Below are positions 38,022-47,021 of a stretch of 64,000 nt of DNA, in pieces. The stretch covers positions 930,001 through 994,000 of the forward strand of contig CAWFIT010000001.1 of assembly GCA_963815965.1 (NCBI GenBank), in the 5' to 3' direction. Numbering within the stretch: position 1 is the first letter of the stretch; each line of letters opens with the position of its first letter. Source of the DNA: DASVFB01 sp963815965. Lineage in GTDB: Bacteria > Actinomycetota > Thermoleophilia > Gaiellales > Gaiellaceae. Both the position numbers and the translations under genes were made by a program. The notes below the pieces were generated by a model. That model had not been told where the DNA came from. It was given only the letters and a program-made list of their open reading frames with translations, and made no database searches.

Positions 38022-39650
38022 ATGGCTCACAAGGAGCTCAAGTTCAACGAGGACGCGCGTCGTGCGCTGGAGCGTGGTGTGAACATTCTCGCCGATGCGG
38101 TCAAGGTGACGCTTGGCCCGAAGGGGCGTTATGTGGTGCTGGACAAGAAGTTCGGCGCGCCGACGATTACGAACGACGGCGTCACGATTGCCCGGGAGAT
38201 CGAGGTCGAGGACGTTTTCGAGAACCAGGGCGCGCAGCTCGTCCGTGAGGTCGCGACGGCGACGAACGATGTGGCCGGCGACGGCACGACGACGGCGACG
38301 GTGCTGGCGCAGGCGATCGTTCGCGAGGGCCTGAAGAACGTGGCTGCGGGGGCGAACCCGATGTCGCTCAAGCGCGGGATCGAGTCGGCCGTGGACTCGG
38401 TTACGGAGAATCTGAAGTCGCAGTCGAAGGAGATCTCGGGTAAGGAGGACATCGCCCGGGTCGCGAGCATCTCGTCGCGCGAGCGCGAGATCGGCGACAA
38501 CATCGCCGACGCGATCGAGAAGGTCGGCAAGGACGGCGTCGTGAACGTCGAGGAGGGCCAGACGTTCGGCCTCGAGCTCGAGTTCACCGAGGGGATGCAG
38601 TTCGACAAGGGCTACCTGTCGCCGTACATGATCACGGACGCCGAGCGGATGGAGGCCGTGCTCGAGGATCCGTACATCCTCGTCGCGAACCAGAAGATCG
38701 GCGCCGTCAAGGATCTGCTCCCGATTCTCGAGCAGGTGATCCAGGCGGGCAAGCCGTTGCTGATCGTGGCGGAGGACGTCGAGGGCGAGTCGCTCGCGAC
38801 GATCGTCGTCAACAAGCTGCGAGGCACGTTCCAGGCGGTCGCCGTGAAGGCGCCCGGCTTCGGTGACCGTCGCAAGCGGATGCTCGAGGACATTGGGATC
38901 CTCACGGGCGGCGAAGTGATCACCGAGGAGCTGGGGCTCAAGCTCGAGAACACGAAGGTCACGCAGCTCGGCCACGCCCGCCGCGTCGTCGTCGACAAGG
39001 ACTCGACGACGATCATCGACGGCGCCGGCGATGGCGAGGCGATCAAGGCCCGGATCAAGCAGCTCAAGTCCGAGATCGAGGACACCGACTCCGACTTCGA
39101 CCGCGAGAAGCTCCAGGAGCGGCTCGCGAAGTTGTCGGGTGGCGTCGCCGTGATCAAGGTCGGTGCTGCGACGGAGACCGAGATGAAGGAGAAGAAGCAC
39201 CGCGTCGAGGACGCCGTCCAGGCGACCCGCGCGGCGCTCGAGGAAGGCATCGTCCCCGGCGGCGGTGTCGCGCTCCTGAACGCGGTCGAAGCGATCAAGC
39301 TCGACGACATCAAGATCGCCGACGAGAAGACGGGTGCGCAGATCATCAAGCGCGCGCTCGAGGAGCCGATTCGCCAGCTCGCGGAGAACGCGGGCCTGGA
39401 GGCTTCGGTCGTCGTGGACAAGGTCCGCAACGCGGGCGCAGGCATGGGCCTGAACGTCGACACGGGCGAGGTCGAGGACCTGATCAAGGCCGGCATCATC
39501 GATCCGACCATGGTCACCCGCTCGGCGCTGCAGAACGCGGCGTCGATCGCGAAGAACATCCTCACGACGGAGGCCGTCGTGGCCGAGGCCCCGGAGAAGC
39601 AGCCCGTGGGCGCCGGCGCAGGGATGCCCGACATGGGCGGGATGATGTAA
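38022..39650 (+). CDS. groEL: Chaperonin GroEL (60 kDa)
   Basis: A 542-aa protein of standard length with the ATP-binding GDGTTTATVLAQ and GPKGRYVVLDKKFG motifs and a C-terminal Gly/Met tail (MPDMGGMM). The frame is intact. AGGAGG precedes the ATG, 30 bases after groES. Two strong hairpin terminators follow. Confidence 0.98.
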   Translation: MAHKELKFNEDARRALERGVNILADAVKVTLGPKGRYVVLDKKFGAPTITNDGVTIAREIEVEDVFENQGAQLVREVATATNDVAGDGTTTATVLAQAIVREGLKNVAAGANPMSLKRGIESAVDSVTENLKSQSKEISGKEDIARVASISSREREIGDNIADAIEKVGKDGVVNVEEGQTFGLELEFTEGMQFDKGYLSPYMITDAERMEAVLEDPYILVANQKIGAVKDLLPILEQVIQAGKPLLIVAEDVEGESLATIVVNKLRGTFQAVAVKAPGFGDRRKRMLEDIGILTGGEVITEELGLKLENTKVTQLGHARRVVVDKDSTTIIDGAGDGEAIKARIKQLKSEIEDTDSDFDREKLQERLAKLSGGVAVIKVGAATETEMKEKKHRVEDAVQATRAALEEGIVPGGGVALLNAVEAIKLDDIKIADEKTGAQIIKRALEEPIRQLAENAGLEASVVVDKVRNAGAGMGLNVDTGEVEDLIKAGIIDPTMVTRSALQNAASIAKNILTTEAVVAEAPEKQPVGAGAGMPDMGGMM

Positions 39651-39676
39651 CTCAGCCCTCGGGCTGAACGATCGAG

Positions 39677-39709
39677 CAAGGGCCGGCGCGAGCCGGCCCT
39701 TGGTCTTTT
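39677..39709 (+). terminator. groEL terminator 1
   Basis: CAAGGGCCGGC (39677-39687) pairs perfectly with 39692-39702 around a GCGA loop and is followed by GTCTTTT, a typical intrinsic terminator. Confidence 0.85.
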
Positions 39710-39724
39710 CGGGGCGAGAAAGAG

Positions 39725-39750
39725 AAAAGCCGCCCGGGCAGGCGGCTTTT
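39725..39750. terminator. groEL terminator 2 (both directions)
   Basis: AAAAGCCGCC (39725-39734) pairs perfectly with GGCGGCTTTT (39741-39750) around CGGGCA. The A- and T-ended arms allow termination in either direction, including for the Mo-oxidoreductase gene on the minus strand. Confidence 0.8.
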
Positions 39751-39995
39751 CGGGGGAATGGGGGAGGTGGATCTGTTTGAGTTATCGACCGCCTGCCCGA
39801 TCGCCCGATCACCCGATCGAGTGATTCTTGGGTCTCTCTTCCAAAGACGGTTCGACGGTTCGCTCTAGGCGTGGCTTTGCCACGCCGTCGACTCCGATGA
39901 TCGAAGGTGCTGCCTTTGGCTACCGCGGTATCGGCACGCGCGCGAAGCGCGCCTGCCGAGGTCTTCCCGTTCGAAGTCCTTGGACTTCGGACGGA
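39751..39995. repeat. Palindrome-rich gene-free spacer
   Basis: I see no gene between groEL and the Mo-oxidoreductase. The spacer holds three tandem 8-mers, (G/A)CCCGATC, at 39795-39818. It also holds three further hairpins: 8-bp GGCGTGGC/GCCACGCC at 39868-39886; a 12-bp stem with one mismatch and GAA loop at 39931-39959; and CGAAGTCC/GGACTTCG at 39972-39989. The density suggests intergenic palindromic repeats, but whether they recur elsewhere in the genome cannot be seen here. Confidence 0.5.
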
Positions 39996-40601
39996 TTAAA
40001 AGCCGTAACGCTGCTCTTTCCAGTAGTCGGCGTCGTTGTGGTAGCCGTAGCGCTCCCAGAAGCCCGGGCGGTCTTTTGGTAGGAGCTCGATTCCCCTCAG
40101 CCACTTGGCGCTCTTCCAGAAGTAGCGAGACGGGACGACGAGGCGGAGTGGCCAGCCGTGGTCGGGGGCGAGAGGTTCGCCGTCCGCCTCCCACGCGACG
40201 AGGGACTGCTCGTCCTCGAGCGCCGCGAGCGGCACGTTCGCGGTGAAGTCCTGCTCGGAGTGCGCGAGCACGAAGCGCGCCTCGGGCAGGGGCTTCACGA
40301 GTTTCGCGATCTCGCGCCAGTGCACGCCGCGGAAGCTCGTGTCGAACCGGCTCCAGCGCGTGACGCAGTGGATGTCGGTCGTGATCTCCGTCTGCGGCAG
40401 CGCCTGCAGCTCGTCGTACGAGAGGACGAGCTCGTTCTCGACGGCGCCGAAGACGCGGAAGTCCCACGTCGCCAGGTCCGTCCGGGGAACGGAGCCCGCG
40501 TGCAGCACCGGCCACTTCTCGGTGAGGTACTGGCCCGGCGGCAGGCGTTTCGGGTCGTAGCCGGCGTCGGCGACCTTCTTTTCGGCCCTGGAGCGGAACA
40601 T
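39996..40601 (-). CDS. Molybdopterin-dependent oxidoreductase, sulfite-oxidase/YedY-like fold
   Basis: A 201-aa protein made up almost entirely of the oxidoreductase molybdopterin-binding domain. The likely Mo-ligand is Cys79 in TDIHCVTRWSRFD, and GWPLRLVVPSRYFWKSAKW is the family's C-terminal motif. No signal peptide or Tat motif is visible, so it is probably cytoplasmic. It is divergent from ygfZ with 19 bases between starts. The substrate is unknown. Confidence 0.85.
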   Translation of the reverse strand: MFRSRAEKKVADAGYDPKRLPPGQYLTEKWPVLHAGSVPRTDLATWDFRVFGAVENELVLSYDELQALPQTEITTDIHCVTRWSRFDTSFRGVHWREIAKLVKPLPEARFVLAHSEQDFTANVPLAALEDEQSLVAWEADGEPLAPDHGWPLRLVVPSRYFWKSAKWLRGIELLPKDRPGFWERYGYHNDADYWKEQRYGF

Positions 40602-40620
40602 GCGACCTAGACTAATTGCG

Positions 40621-41356
40621 ATGGCAACTGTTACGACTCGCGCCGCGCAGGAGACCCCGCGCCTACGTCCGCGTGAAGGGTCCGGACGCCGAGGAGTTTC
40701 TCCAGCGCATGGTCTCGAACGACGTCACGCAGGGTGACGTTGTCGATGCGCTGCTGCTCACGCCGAAGGCGCGGCTGATCGCGCCGCTGCGTGTGCTGCG
40801 CCGCGGCAGTGACGATTTCCTGCTGCTCACGGAGCCCGAGCTCGGCGAGACGGTGCGCACGTCGCTGCTGCGCGCGCGTCTCGCGTCGAAGTGCGAGGTC
40901 GAGTCCGAGCAGCACACGTCCACGCTCGTGTGGAGCGACGAGGAAGGCTTCGCGGCCGCGCGCGAGGAGCTCGACGTCGACGTCGAGCCGAACGTCGACG
41001 CCGCCGAGCTCGAGCGGCTGCGGGTCGAGCAGGGTGTGCCGGCGTGGGGCAGCGAGCTCGACGACTCGATACTCCCGGCCGAAGCAGGCCTGGACGCGAC
41101 GCACATCTCGTTCACGAAGGGCTGCTACCCGGGACAAGAACCGATCGCTCGCCTGCACTACCGAGGCCACGTCAACCGGCGCCTGCGTCAGCTGGACGTC
41201 GACTCTGCGCAGCCCGGTGACGAGATTCGCGTCGGCGACAAAGTCGTCGGCCGCGTGACAAGTGCTGTCCCCGGCCGTGCGCTCGGCTACGTGCGCGTGG
41301 ACGTGTCGCCTGACGCGGAGCTCCGGGTCGGCGGCGCAGGGGCGCGGCTACACTGA
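40621..41356 (+). CDS. ygfZ: tRNA-modifying/Fe-S protein YgfZ (folate-binding), N-terminus uncertain
   Basis: About 244 aa with the diagnostic KGCYPGQEP motif of YgfZ/COG0354 and a GcvT-like fold (RVKGPDAEEFLQRMVSNDV). The family helps with Fe-S proteins and tRNA modification. The obvious ATG at 40621 is one base out of frame with the body; an extra C in the run 40655-40658 would join them. The alternative is a TTG at 40616 already in frame. Either way the N-terminus is short compared with typical members. Confidence 0.75.
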
Positions 41357-41366
41357 CCGCTCCCCA

Positions 41367-41439
41367 GCGCCCGTAGCTCAGGGGATAGAGCGCTGCCCTG
41401 CGGAGGCAGAGGTCGCATGTTCGAATCATGCCGGGCGCA
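41367..41439 (+). tRNA. tRNA-Arg, anticodon GCG
   Basis: A complete cloverleaf of 73 bases: acceptor GCGCCCG/CGGGCGC, D stem GCTC/GAGC, anticodon stem CTGCC/GGCAG, T stem GCATG/CATGC with TTCGAAT loop, discriminator A, and no encoded CCA. The anticodon loop CTGCGGA gives GCG at 41400-41402, reading CGC. The body looks like a tRNA-Arg(CCG), so the G at position 34 is unexpected. Confidence 0.88.
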
Positions 41440-41552
41440 CTTTCGCGCGTCTCGTTCTCGCTGAGTTTCGCCGCGGTTGAGCCGGCGGAGGCCCTGTGCG
41501 ACGATGAAGGACGCCAAAACAGGGGCGCTAGGAAGGCGAAGGCAGGCAGGCG

Positions 41553-44190
41553 ATGGACTATCGGGTCCTCGGACCTCTGGAGGTCCTGAACGATCGAGGG
41601 GCCGCTTCCGCTCGGAGGCGCGAAGCAGCGAGCGCTGCTTGCGCTCCTGTTGCACAACGCGAACCGTGTCGTCTCCCGCGAACGACTGATCGACGACCTG
41701 TGGGGCGACGCGCCGCCCGAGACCGCGGTGACGATGGTGCAGGTCTACGTGTCGCGGTTGCGCAAGCTGTTGCCGGACGCGACGTTGGAGACACGCCCAC
41801 CGGGTTATCTCCTCGCGGCCGAGCCGGCGACGATCGACCTGTGGCGCTTCGAAGCGTTGGTCGCCGAGGCGCGCGATGCCCATCCGGAGCACGCGTCGAG
41901 CTTGCTGCGTGAGGCGCTCGCGCTCTGGCGCGGCCGTCCGCTCGCCGAGTTCGACGAGCCGTTCGCACAGATCGAAGGCGGCCGTCTGGAGGACCTTCGG
42001 CTCGCCGCGATCGAACAGCGCGTCGAGGCCGACCTCGCGCTCGGTGGCGAAGCAGAACTGATCGGGGAGCTGGAAGCGTTGATCGCGGAGAACCCGACCC
42101 GCGAGCGGCTCCGCGTTCAACTCATGCTCGCCCTGTACCGCTCCGACCGCCAGGCAGAGGCGCTCGACGCCTACCGAAGCGCCCGCCGCGCGCTCGACGA
42201 GCTCGGGCTCGAACCGAGCGCCGGGCTGAAGCAGCTGGAGAAGCAGATCCTCGTGCACGACGTCGCGCTCGACGTGCCGAAGCGGGAAGCCAATCTCAAC
42301 CTGCCGTATCCGGTCAGCACCTTTGTCGGGCGCGAGCGCGAGCTTGCGGAGATTCTCGAACACGGTCGTGACGAACGAGTGCGGTTGCTGACGCTGACCG
42401 GCCCGGGCGGCTCGGGAAAGACGCGTCTCGCGCTTGCGGCCGCGCACCAGCTCCTTGCGAACCATCCGGACGGCGTGCTCTGGGTCAATCTGACCCCCGT
42501 GCGTGAACCGAGCCTCGTCGTGCCCACGATCGCGCAGCTTCTGGGCGCCAGGACCCCGCTCGCGGAGCACATCAGGAAGCGGCGGATGTTGCTGCTGCTG
42601 GACAACTTCGAGCAAGTGGTCGACGCGGCTCCGGACCTCATCGAGCTGCTTCTGTCGTGTCCAAACCTGCGATTGCTGGTGACGAGCCGGGAGCGCCTGC
42701 GAACGAGCGGCGAAATGGAGTACCGCGTGCCGCCGCTCGACGCGCCCGACGCCGTGGCGCTCTTCTGCGAACGCGCGCGCCTCGAACCGGACGACGTCAT
42801 CGAGAGCCTCTGCGAGCAGCTAGACAATCTCCCGCTTGCGATCGAGCTGGCAGCGGCCAGAACGAACGTCCTCAGTCCCGCTCAGATCCTCGAGCGGCTC
42901 ACCGACCGCTTTGATCTCTTCACCGGCGTACGCGACGCGCATTCCAGGCAGTCGAGTTTGCGCGCGATGATGGAATGGAGCCACGACCTTCTGGACGAGC
43001 CCGAGCGTACGCTCTTCGCGCAGCTGTCGATCTTCGCCAGCTGCACGCTCGATGCGGCCGAGGTCGTTTGCGACGCGACAGTCGACGCGCTCTCGTCCCT
43101 GGTCGACAAGAGCCTCCTACGGCTTTCGGGCGAGCGTTTCTCGATGCTCGAGACGATTCGCCAATACGCGCATGAGCGCCTGGAGGTGCGTGACGATCGG
43201 CAGCTCATCGCGCGGCGACACGCTGACTACATCATGGCCCTTGCCGAGGAGGCGGATGTCCGACTCATGCGGTCGGGCGGACGGGTGCTGGAAGAAAGGC
43301 TCGAAGCCGAGCTCGGCGACATCCGGCTCGCTCTAGGGTGGGCGCGCGAGCACGACGTCGACCTCGGCCTCCGGCTCGCCGCCGCTCTGACCCTCTTCTG
43401 GATGGGTCACAATCTGCTCGAGGAGGGCCGACGCTGGTGCACCGAGCTGTTGGCGCTCGGCGAGGACGCATCGGACTACGCTCGCGCCAAGGCGATCATG
43501 GCCGTCGCAGTGTTTGCAGGAATCAGCGGCGATCACGCCGAGGGCGAGCTGCTGCACGAGCGCGCGCTCGTGCTTTTTCGCAAGGTCGGAGACCGCTTCG
43601 GCATTGCGTGGTCGCTCCACGGTCTTGCCCCGAGTCTCATGGAGACCGGCCGGCCAGAGCGCGCCCGTCGGTGCCTCGAGGAAGCGCTGCCGATCCATCG
43701 TGAACTGGGGGACGAGCTGGGCGTGAAACGCACCGTCCAGCTGCTCGGAACGATTGAGTCCGACCTCGGCGACATGGTTCGTGGACGCGAGCTGCTCGAC
43801 GAGAGCATTGAGCTCGCACGTAGCCACGGAGATCGCTTCGGCGAGTGTGTTTCCCACCACAGCCTCGGCAACCTCGAGCTGACGGCGGGACGGCTGGACG
43901 CCGCTGCTGCCGCGTACCGCGCTGGGCTCGAAGAGGCTCGGGACATTGAGAGCGGCCGGCTGGCGTGTTATTGCGTCGCGGGGCTGAGCGCTGTCGCCGC
44001 AGCTGGAGGAGAGGAAGATCGTGCGGCGAGGCTCTGGCGCTACGTCGAGCAACTCGAGGCGGAGCTCGGCATCACGATTTCAGGACGAGCGCGCTACGAA
44101 GAGTGCCTCGGCCCGATCCAACGCGAGCCCGTGCCCACACCTGGCGACTCCGTCCTCGCCGAGGCGACGGAGTACGCGCTCGGCGGCTGA
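41553..44190 (+). CDS. AfsR/SARP-type transcriptional regulator with NB-ARC ATPase and TPRs, one frameshift
   Basis: The repaired protein is 878 aa. It has an N-terminal OmpR-like DNA-binding domain (MDYRVLGPLEVLNDRG, then RVVSRERLIDDLWG), a BTAD helical domain (about 100-245), an NB-ARC/AAA module with P-loop GPGGSGKTRLA and LLLLDNFEQV (Walker B), and C-terminal TPR repeats. One extra base in TT 41606-41607 separates the first 20 residues from the rest. Such proteins activate secondary-metabolism or stress genes; no biosynthetic cluster lies nearby. Confidence 0.85.
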
Positions 44191-44195
44191 ACCGG

Positions 44196-44468
44196 TCAGT
44201 CCGTGTCGAACAGGTGACCTGCGCGAATCCGCGCGGCCATGTCATTCGACTCGGCCCGATACCAGGTGCCATCCTCGAACTCGATTGCCGGAAATTTCTT
44301 CTGGCCGGTTCCGGCGATGACAGCGGTTCTGCGGCTCTTCGGCACGCCCATCTGCGTCACGCGGGTGTACTCGATCCCTTGGTCGCGGAGCGCGCTTTCG
44401 ACGCGCCAGCAAGGATGAAAACGACTCCTAAAGCCGGTGATCGAGCAGCGGTGAAGCGTGACATTCAC
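44196..44468 (-). CDS. Glutathione S-transferase N-terminal / glutaredoxin-like protein
   Basis: A 90-aa thioredoxin-fold protein with VTLHRC at the start, HPCWRVESALRDQGIEYTRV, KKFPAIEFEDGTWYRAES and a C-terminal helix. It matches stand-alone GST N-terminal-domain proteins in actinobacteria. The segment just after VTLHRC (SITGFRSRF) is atypical and may hold compensating indels. It converges on the AfsR-like gene. Confidence 0.6.
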   Translation of the reverse strand: MNVTLHRCSITGFRSRFHPCWRVESALRDQGIEYTRVTQMGVPKSRRTAVIAGTGQKKFPAIEFEDGTWYRAESNDMAARIRAGHLFDTD

Positions 44469-44527
44469 GTCGCTTTCCGGCCCACGATACGCCTCGGTCC
44501 ATCACGTGTCCATGCGCTAGCGAAAAT

Positions 44528-44562
44528 TGCCTTTTCACGCCGTTCAGCAGCGTGAAAAGGCA
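44528..44562. repeat. Perfect 13-bp inverted repeat upstream of the GST-like gene
   Basis: TGCCTTTTCACGC (44528-44540) and GCGTGAAAAGGCA (44550-44562) match perfectly across 9 bases. It lies 60 bases upstream of the GST-like start and has no U-tract. It may be an operator or an RNA hairpin; function is not clear. Confidence 0.5.
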
Positions 44563-44605
44563 GCGGATCGCGGTTCATGATCAGAACAGGTAGCCGCGTC
44601 GGGTC

Positions 44606-44636
44606 GGATGGAGGCCCGCCGCCCGAGCCTCCATCC
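44606..44636. terminator. 10-bp hairpin after the secreted protein gene
   Basis: GGATGGAGGC (44606-44615) and GCCTCCATCC (44627-44636) pair perfectly. The hairpin is 17 bases past the stop of the minus-strand secreted protein, a fitting place for a terminator, but no U-tract follows. Confidence 0.45.
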
Positions 44637-44652
44637 CGAAAGGCCGCGACCG

Positions 44653-45180
44653 CTACGAGAACACCCACAGGTCGGTGGCCATCCCATAGGTGTGGACGAA
44701 GCTGTCGACTTGCCGCAGGTCCGACGGAACCGGCTGGCGGGCGAGCTTGATGCAGCCGAGGGAGTAGTAGTCGTGCGAGCCCTCCCAGCAGAACGGGTAA
44801 TCCGTGCCGTCGGGGCCGCAACTCTGCCCCTGCCCCGAGGTCTCTTCCGAATGCACGAACAACTCAGTGCGGCGGACGCCGTTCGAGCACTGGTAGTCGG
44901 ACAGGCGCCAGACGCGTCCCTGGATGCGACTGCCGCCGTAGTTGTCGTCGTGCCAGAGCACGTCGTATGCGCCGAGCGGGATCCAGTTGTTGTGCTGGCA
45001 CGCGTCGGTGCCGCTTCCCGAGCCCGCGCGGTTGTATCCGGTCGAGTGTCCGAAGTTGTCAATGGTCTCGAATGTGGAGTTCGTCAGCGACGTTCGGTGG
45101 TAGTAGAAGTACGAGGCCGAGGCCGGCGCCGTCCATACGAGCGCGGCGGCCGTGACGAGGAGTAGGCGCAGTGCCTTCAT
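44653..45180 (-). CDS. Secreted Cys-containing protein of unknown function
   Basis: A 175-aa product with a signal peptide (MKALRLLLVTAAALVWTAPASA). The mature part is rich in aromatic residues and has several Cys. The late motif YYSLGCIKLAR faintly recalls the Cys region of L,D-transpeptidases, but the catalytic His context is absent, so I do not assign that activity. The ATG at 45180 has GGAG 8 bases upstream. It follows the propeller gene by 15 bases and is probably in the same operon as the ECF sigma factor. Confidence 0.6.
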   Translation of the reverse strand: MKALRLLLVTAAALVWTAPASASYFYYHRTSLTNSTFETIDNFGHSTGYNRAGSGSGTDACQHNNWIPLGAYDVLWHDDNYGGSRIQGRVWRLSDYQCSNGVRRTELFVHSEETSGQGQSCGPDGTDYPFCWEGSHDYYSLGCIKLARQPVPSDLRQVDSFVHTYGMATDLWVFS

Positions 45181-45194
45181 CGGGAACGCTCCTT

Positions 45195-46404
45195 TCATCG
45201 GCTCGGGTTCGTCACCCAGCGCGCCCACTTCCGCGCCGGGTTCGCCTGGTCGGCGACACACGATTGCGTCACGAGATCGCAGGCGACGAGTGCGTTGTCG
45301 TACGCGGGCTCACCCGAGCCTTCCGGCGTCGCGTGCTGCGCGCCGACGTCCGCCCAGCCCTCGACCGACGTGTCGTCCGTGAAGACAGGCTCGGCGATTC
45401 CGTGCGGAAAGCCGGGCGTCGCGAACACCGACTCGACGTGCAGCCCGCCGCGGGTGTTGAGCACGACGAGCCCGCGATCGGAGTTGGCCACGATCCTGTC
45501 GCCGCGCCAGCTTCCGCCGTACATCAGCGCCTGCGGCGCGGAAGGTCCGGACGCAGTGTCGAGCGAGAGCGTGTCCTCGATCGCGGCGTCGGCGACTCGA
45601 ATCACCTCGAGCGTTCGGACGCCTGCGGCGGCGAGGACCTTCGTGCCGTCGGGCGAGACGGCGATCGCGTAGGCATCAGGAGCGAGTAGGCGCCCTTCGT
45701 CGGGACCTGCGTACGCGTAGAGGTCGGCGCCCTCCGAGTCCTGAACGCCTCGATGAACGAGCAGGAAGCGCCCGGCCCACGCGTACGGGAGGTACCGCGC
45801 CGGCATGCTCGTCCAGACCCGCGGCTTCGAGGTCGGAGAGTCCGCGACGACGATCCGGCCGACGTAGTCGACGTTCTGCCGCACCGTCATGCTGTCGCCC
45901 GCGAGGAATGCGATCGCGCCGCTCGGTTGACACCGCGGGCGACGCCGCACCGTTCGCGAGCAGCGTGTCCTTGCTGCGCCGAAGGTCGAAGAGCCGGATG
46001 CTCGGAACGCCGACAGGTTGGCCGGTCTCGAGGCCTTGCCCGATGGCGTCCGGCTGGATCCGTGCGAGCTGTCGCCAGGACGAGTACACGACGAACGAAC
46101 GGTCAGAGTCCACAGCCGCCACGGGCGTAAGCGAGCCGGTCAGCGGAGCGATGATCTCGTCGCCTCCGCCGAGCGTCGCGAGCGGTTGCTTTCTGCTCGC
46201 GTGACGTGTGACGAGCGATGTGCCGTCGAGCGTCAGTCCCTTGCCGACGGCACCCCTCGCCACGGTCAGCTTCGCGGTTCGGGCGAACACGACCGATTCG
46301 CGGCCGCTGCGCCCGGTCGCGATCGCGACGACGCCCGTGACGAGAGTCGCTCCGAGAGCGAGGACGACCGCGCCGATGGCAAGAGCGCGGCGGTGTGCGC
46401 GCAT
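45195..46404 (-). CDS. Membrane-anchored beta-propeller-like protein, one frameshift
   Basis: The repaired protein is 402 aa, with one N-terminal membrane helix (about 8-30) and a long extracytoplasmic part. Propeller-like repeats are seen, such as PDAYAIAVSPDGTKVLAAAG. One extra base in TT 45927-45928 splits it after NGAASPAVS. GGAGG lies 6 bases before ATG 46404. It sits 90 bases downstream of the ECF sigma factor, the place where anti-sigma partners are often found, but no zinc anti-sigma motif is visible. Confidence 0.65.
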
Positions 46405-46494
46405 TCGAGGCCTCCTTGTTTCGCTGGCTACTGCCTCTTGTGTCGCGCGGCGGCGGACGATCGCAACGCCCAAGGGCGCGAAGTCACAGATCCG

Positions 46495-46977
46495 TCACGA
46501 AGCCGCGAGCAGCTCTTTGCGAAGCCGCTGCAGCGCGCGCGAGAGCTGCATCTTGCACGCCGCCTCGTTGCAGCCGAGCTCGCGTGCGATCTCGCGATAC
46601 GGGCGTTCTTCGACGATCCGCATGAAGATGAGTCGACGTTGCCGAAGCGGAAGCCGGGCTACCGCCCCTTCGACTACCCGCTTCGGCGCCTCGCCGCCGG
46701 GAGCCCGCTCGGCGGCCAGTAGACGCGCGACCTCAGCCGCACGCGTCCGTCGGCGGAGCTCGTCGACCAAACGTCGCTCGGCCACTGTGTAGAGCCATCC
46801 CCTCATCGAGCGAGGCGGATCGGCGGACGCGAACGAGGACGCCGCGTCCGCGAAGACCTGCTGCGTGAGCTCCTCCGCATCGGTGTGGTTGCCCGTTCGC
46901 CGCAGAAGGAACCGATACAGGTCGCCCCTATAACGAGCGAAGGCGTCTTCGAGCACGGATGTTTGCATCCTCGACAA
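46495..46977 (-). CDS. ECF-type RNA polymerase sigma factor
   Basis: A 160-aa protein with sigma region 2 (YRFLLRRTGNHTDAEELTQQ, RGWLYTVAERRLVDELRRR) and region 4 (LPLRQRRLIFMRIVEERPY followed by an HTH, REIARELGCNEAACKMQLSR). There is no region 3, which defines the ECF group. TTG at 46977 and ATG at 46968 are both possible starts. It probably governs its own operon with the membrane propeller and secreted protein. Confidence 0.88.
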   Translation of the reverse strand: MSRMQTSVLEDAFARYRGDLYRFLLRRTGNHTDAEELTQQVFADAASSFASADPPRSMRGWLYTVAERRLVDELRRRTRAAEVARLLAAERAPGGEAPKRVVEGAVARLPLRQRRLIFMRIVEERPYREIARELGCNEAACKMQLSRALQRLRKELLAAS

Positions 46978-47021
46978 CAGATGTTTCCACCGCCGCCGGA
47001 CGATGAAACTACGCTTCGCCG

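Noticed and set aside
37680..39812. A 710-codon frame antisense to groESL
   Set aside because: It mirrors the codon structure of groEL, has Arg/Leu-rich composition and matches no family. High-GC genes commonly leave such antisense frames open.
44653..45180. L,D-transpeptidase assignment from the GCIKL motif
   Set aside because: The catalytic His and the surrounding YkuD motif (HG, SHGC) are absent, and the rest of the protein does not match.
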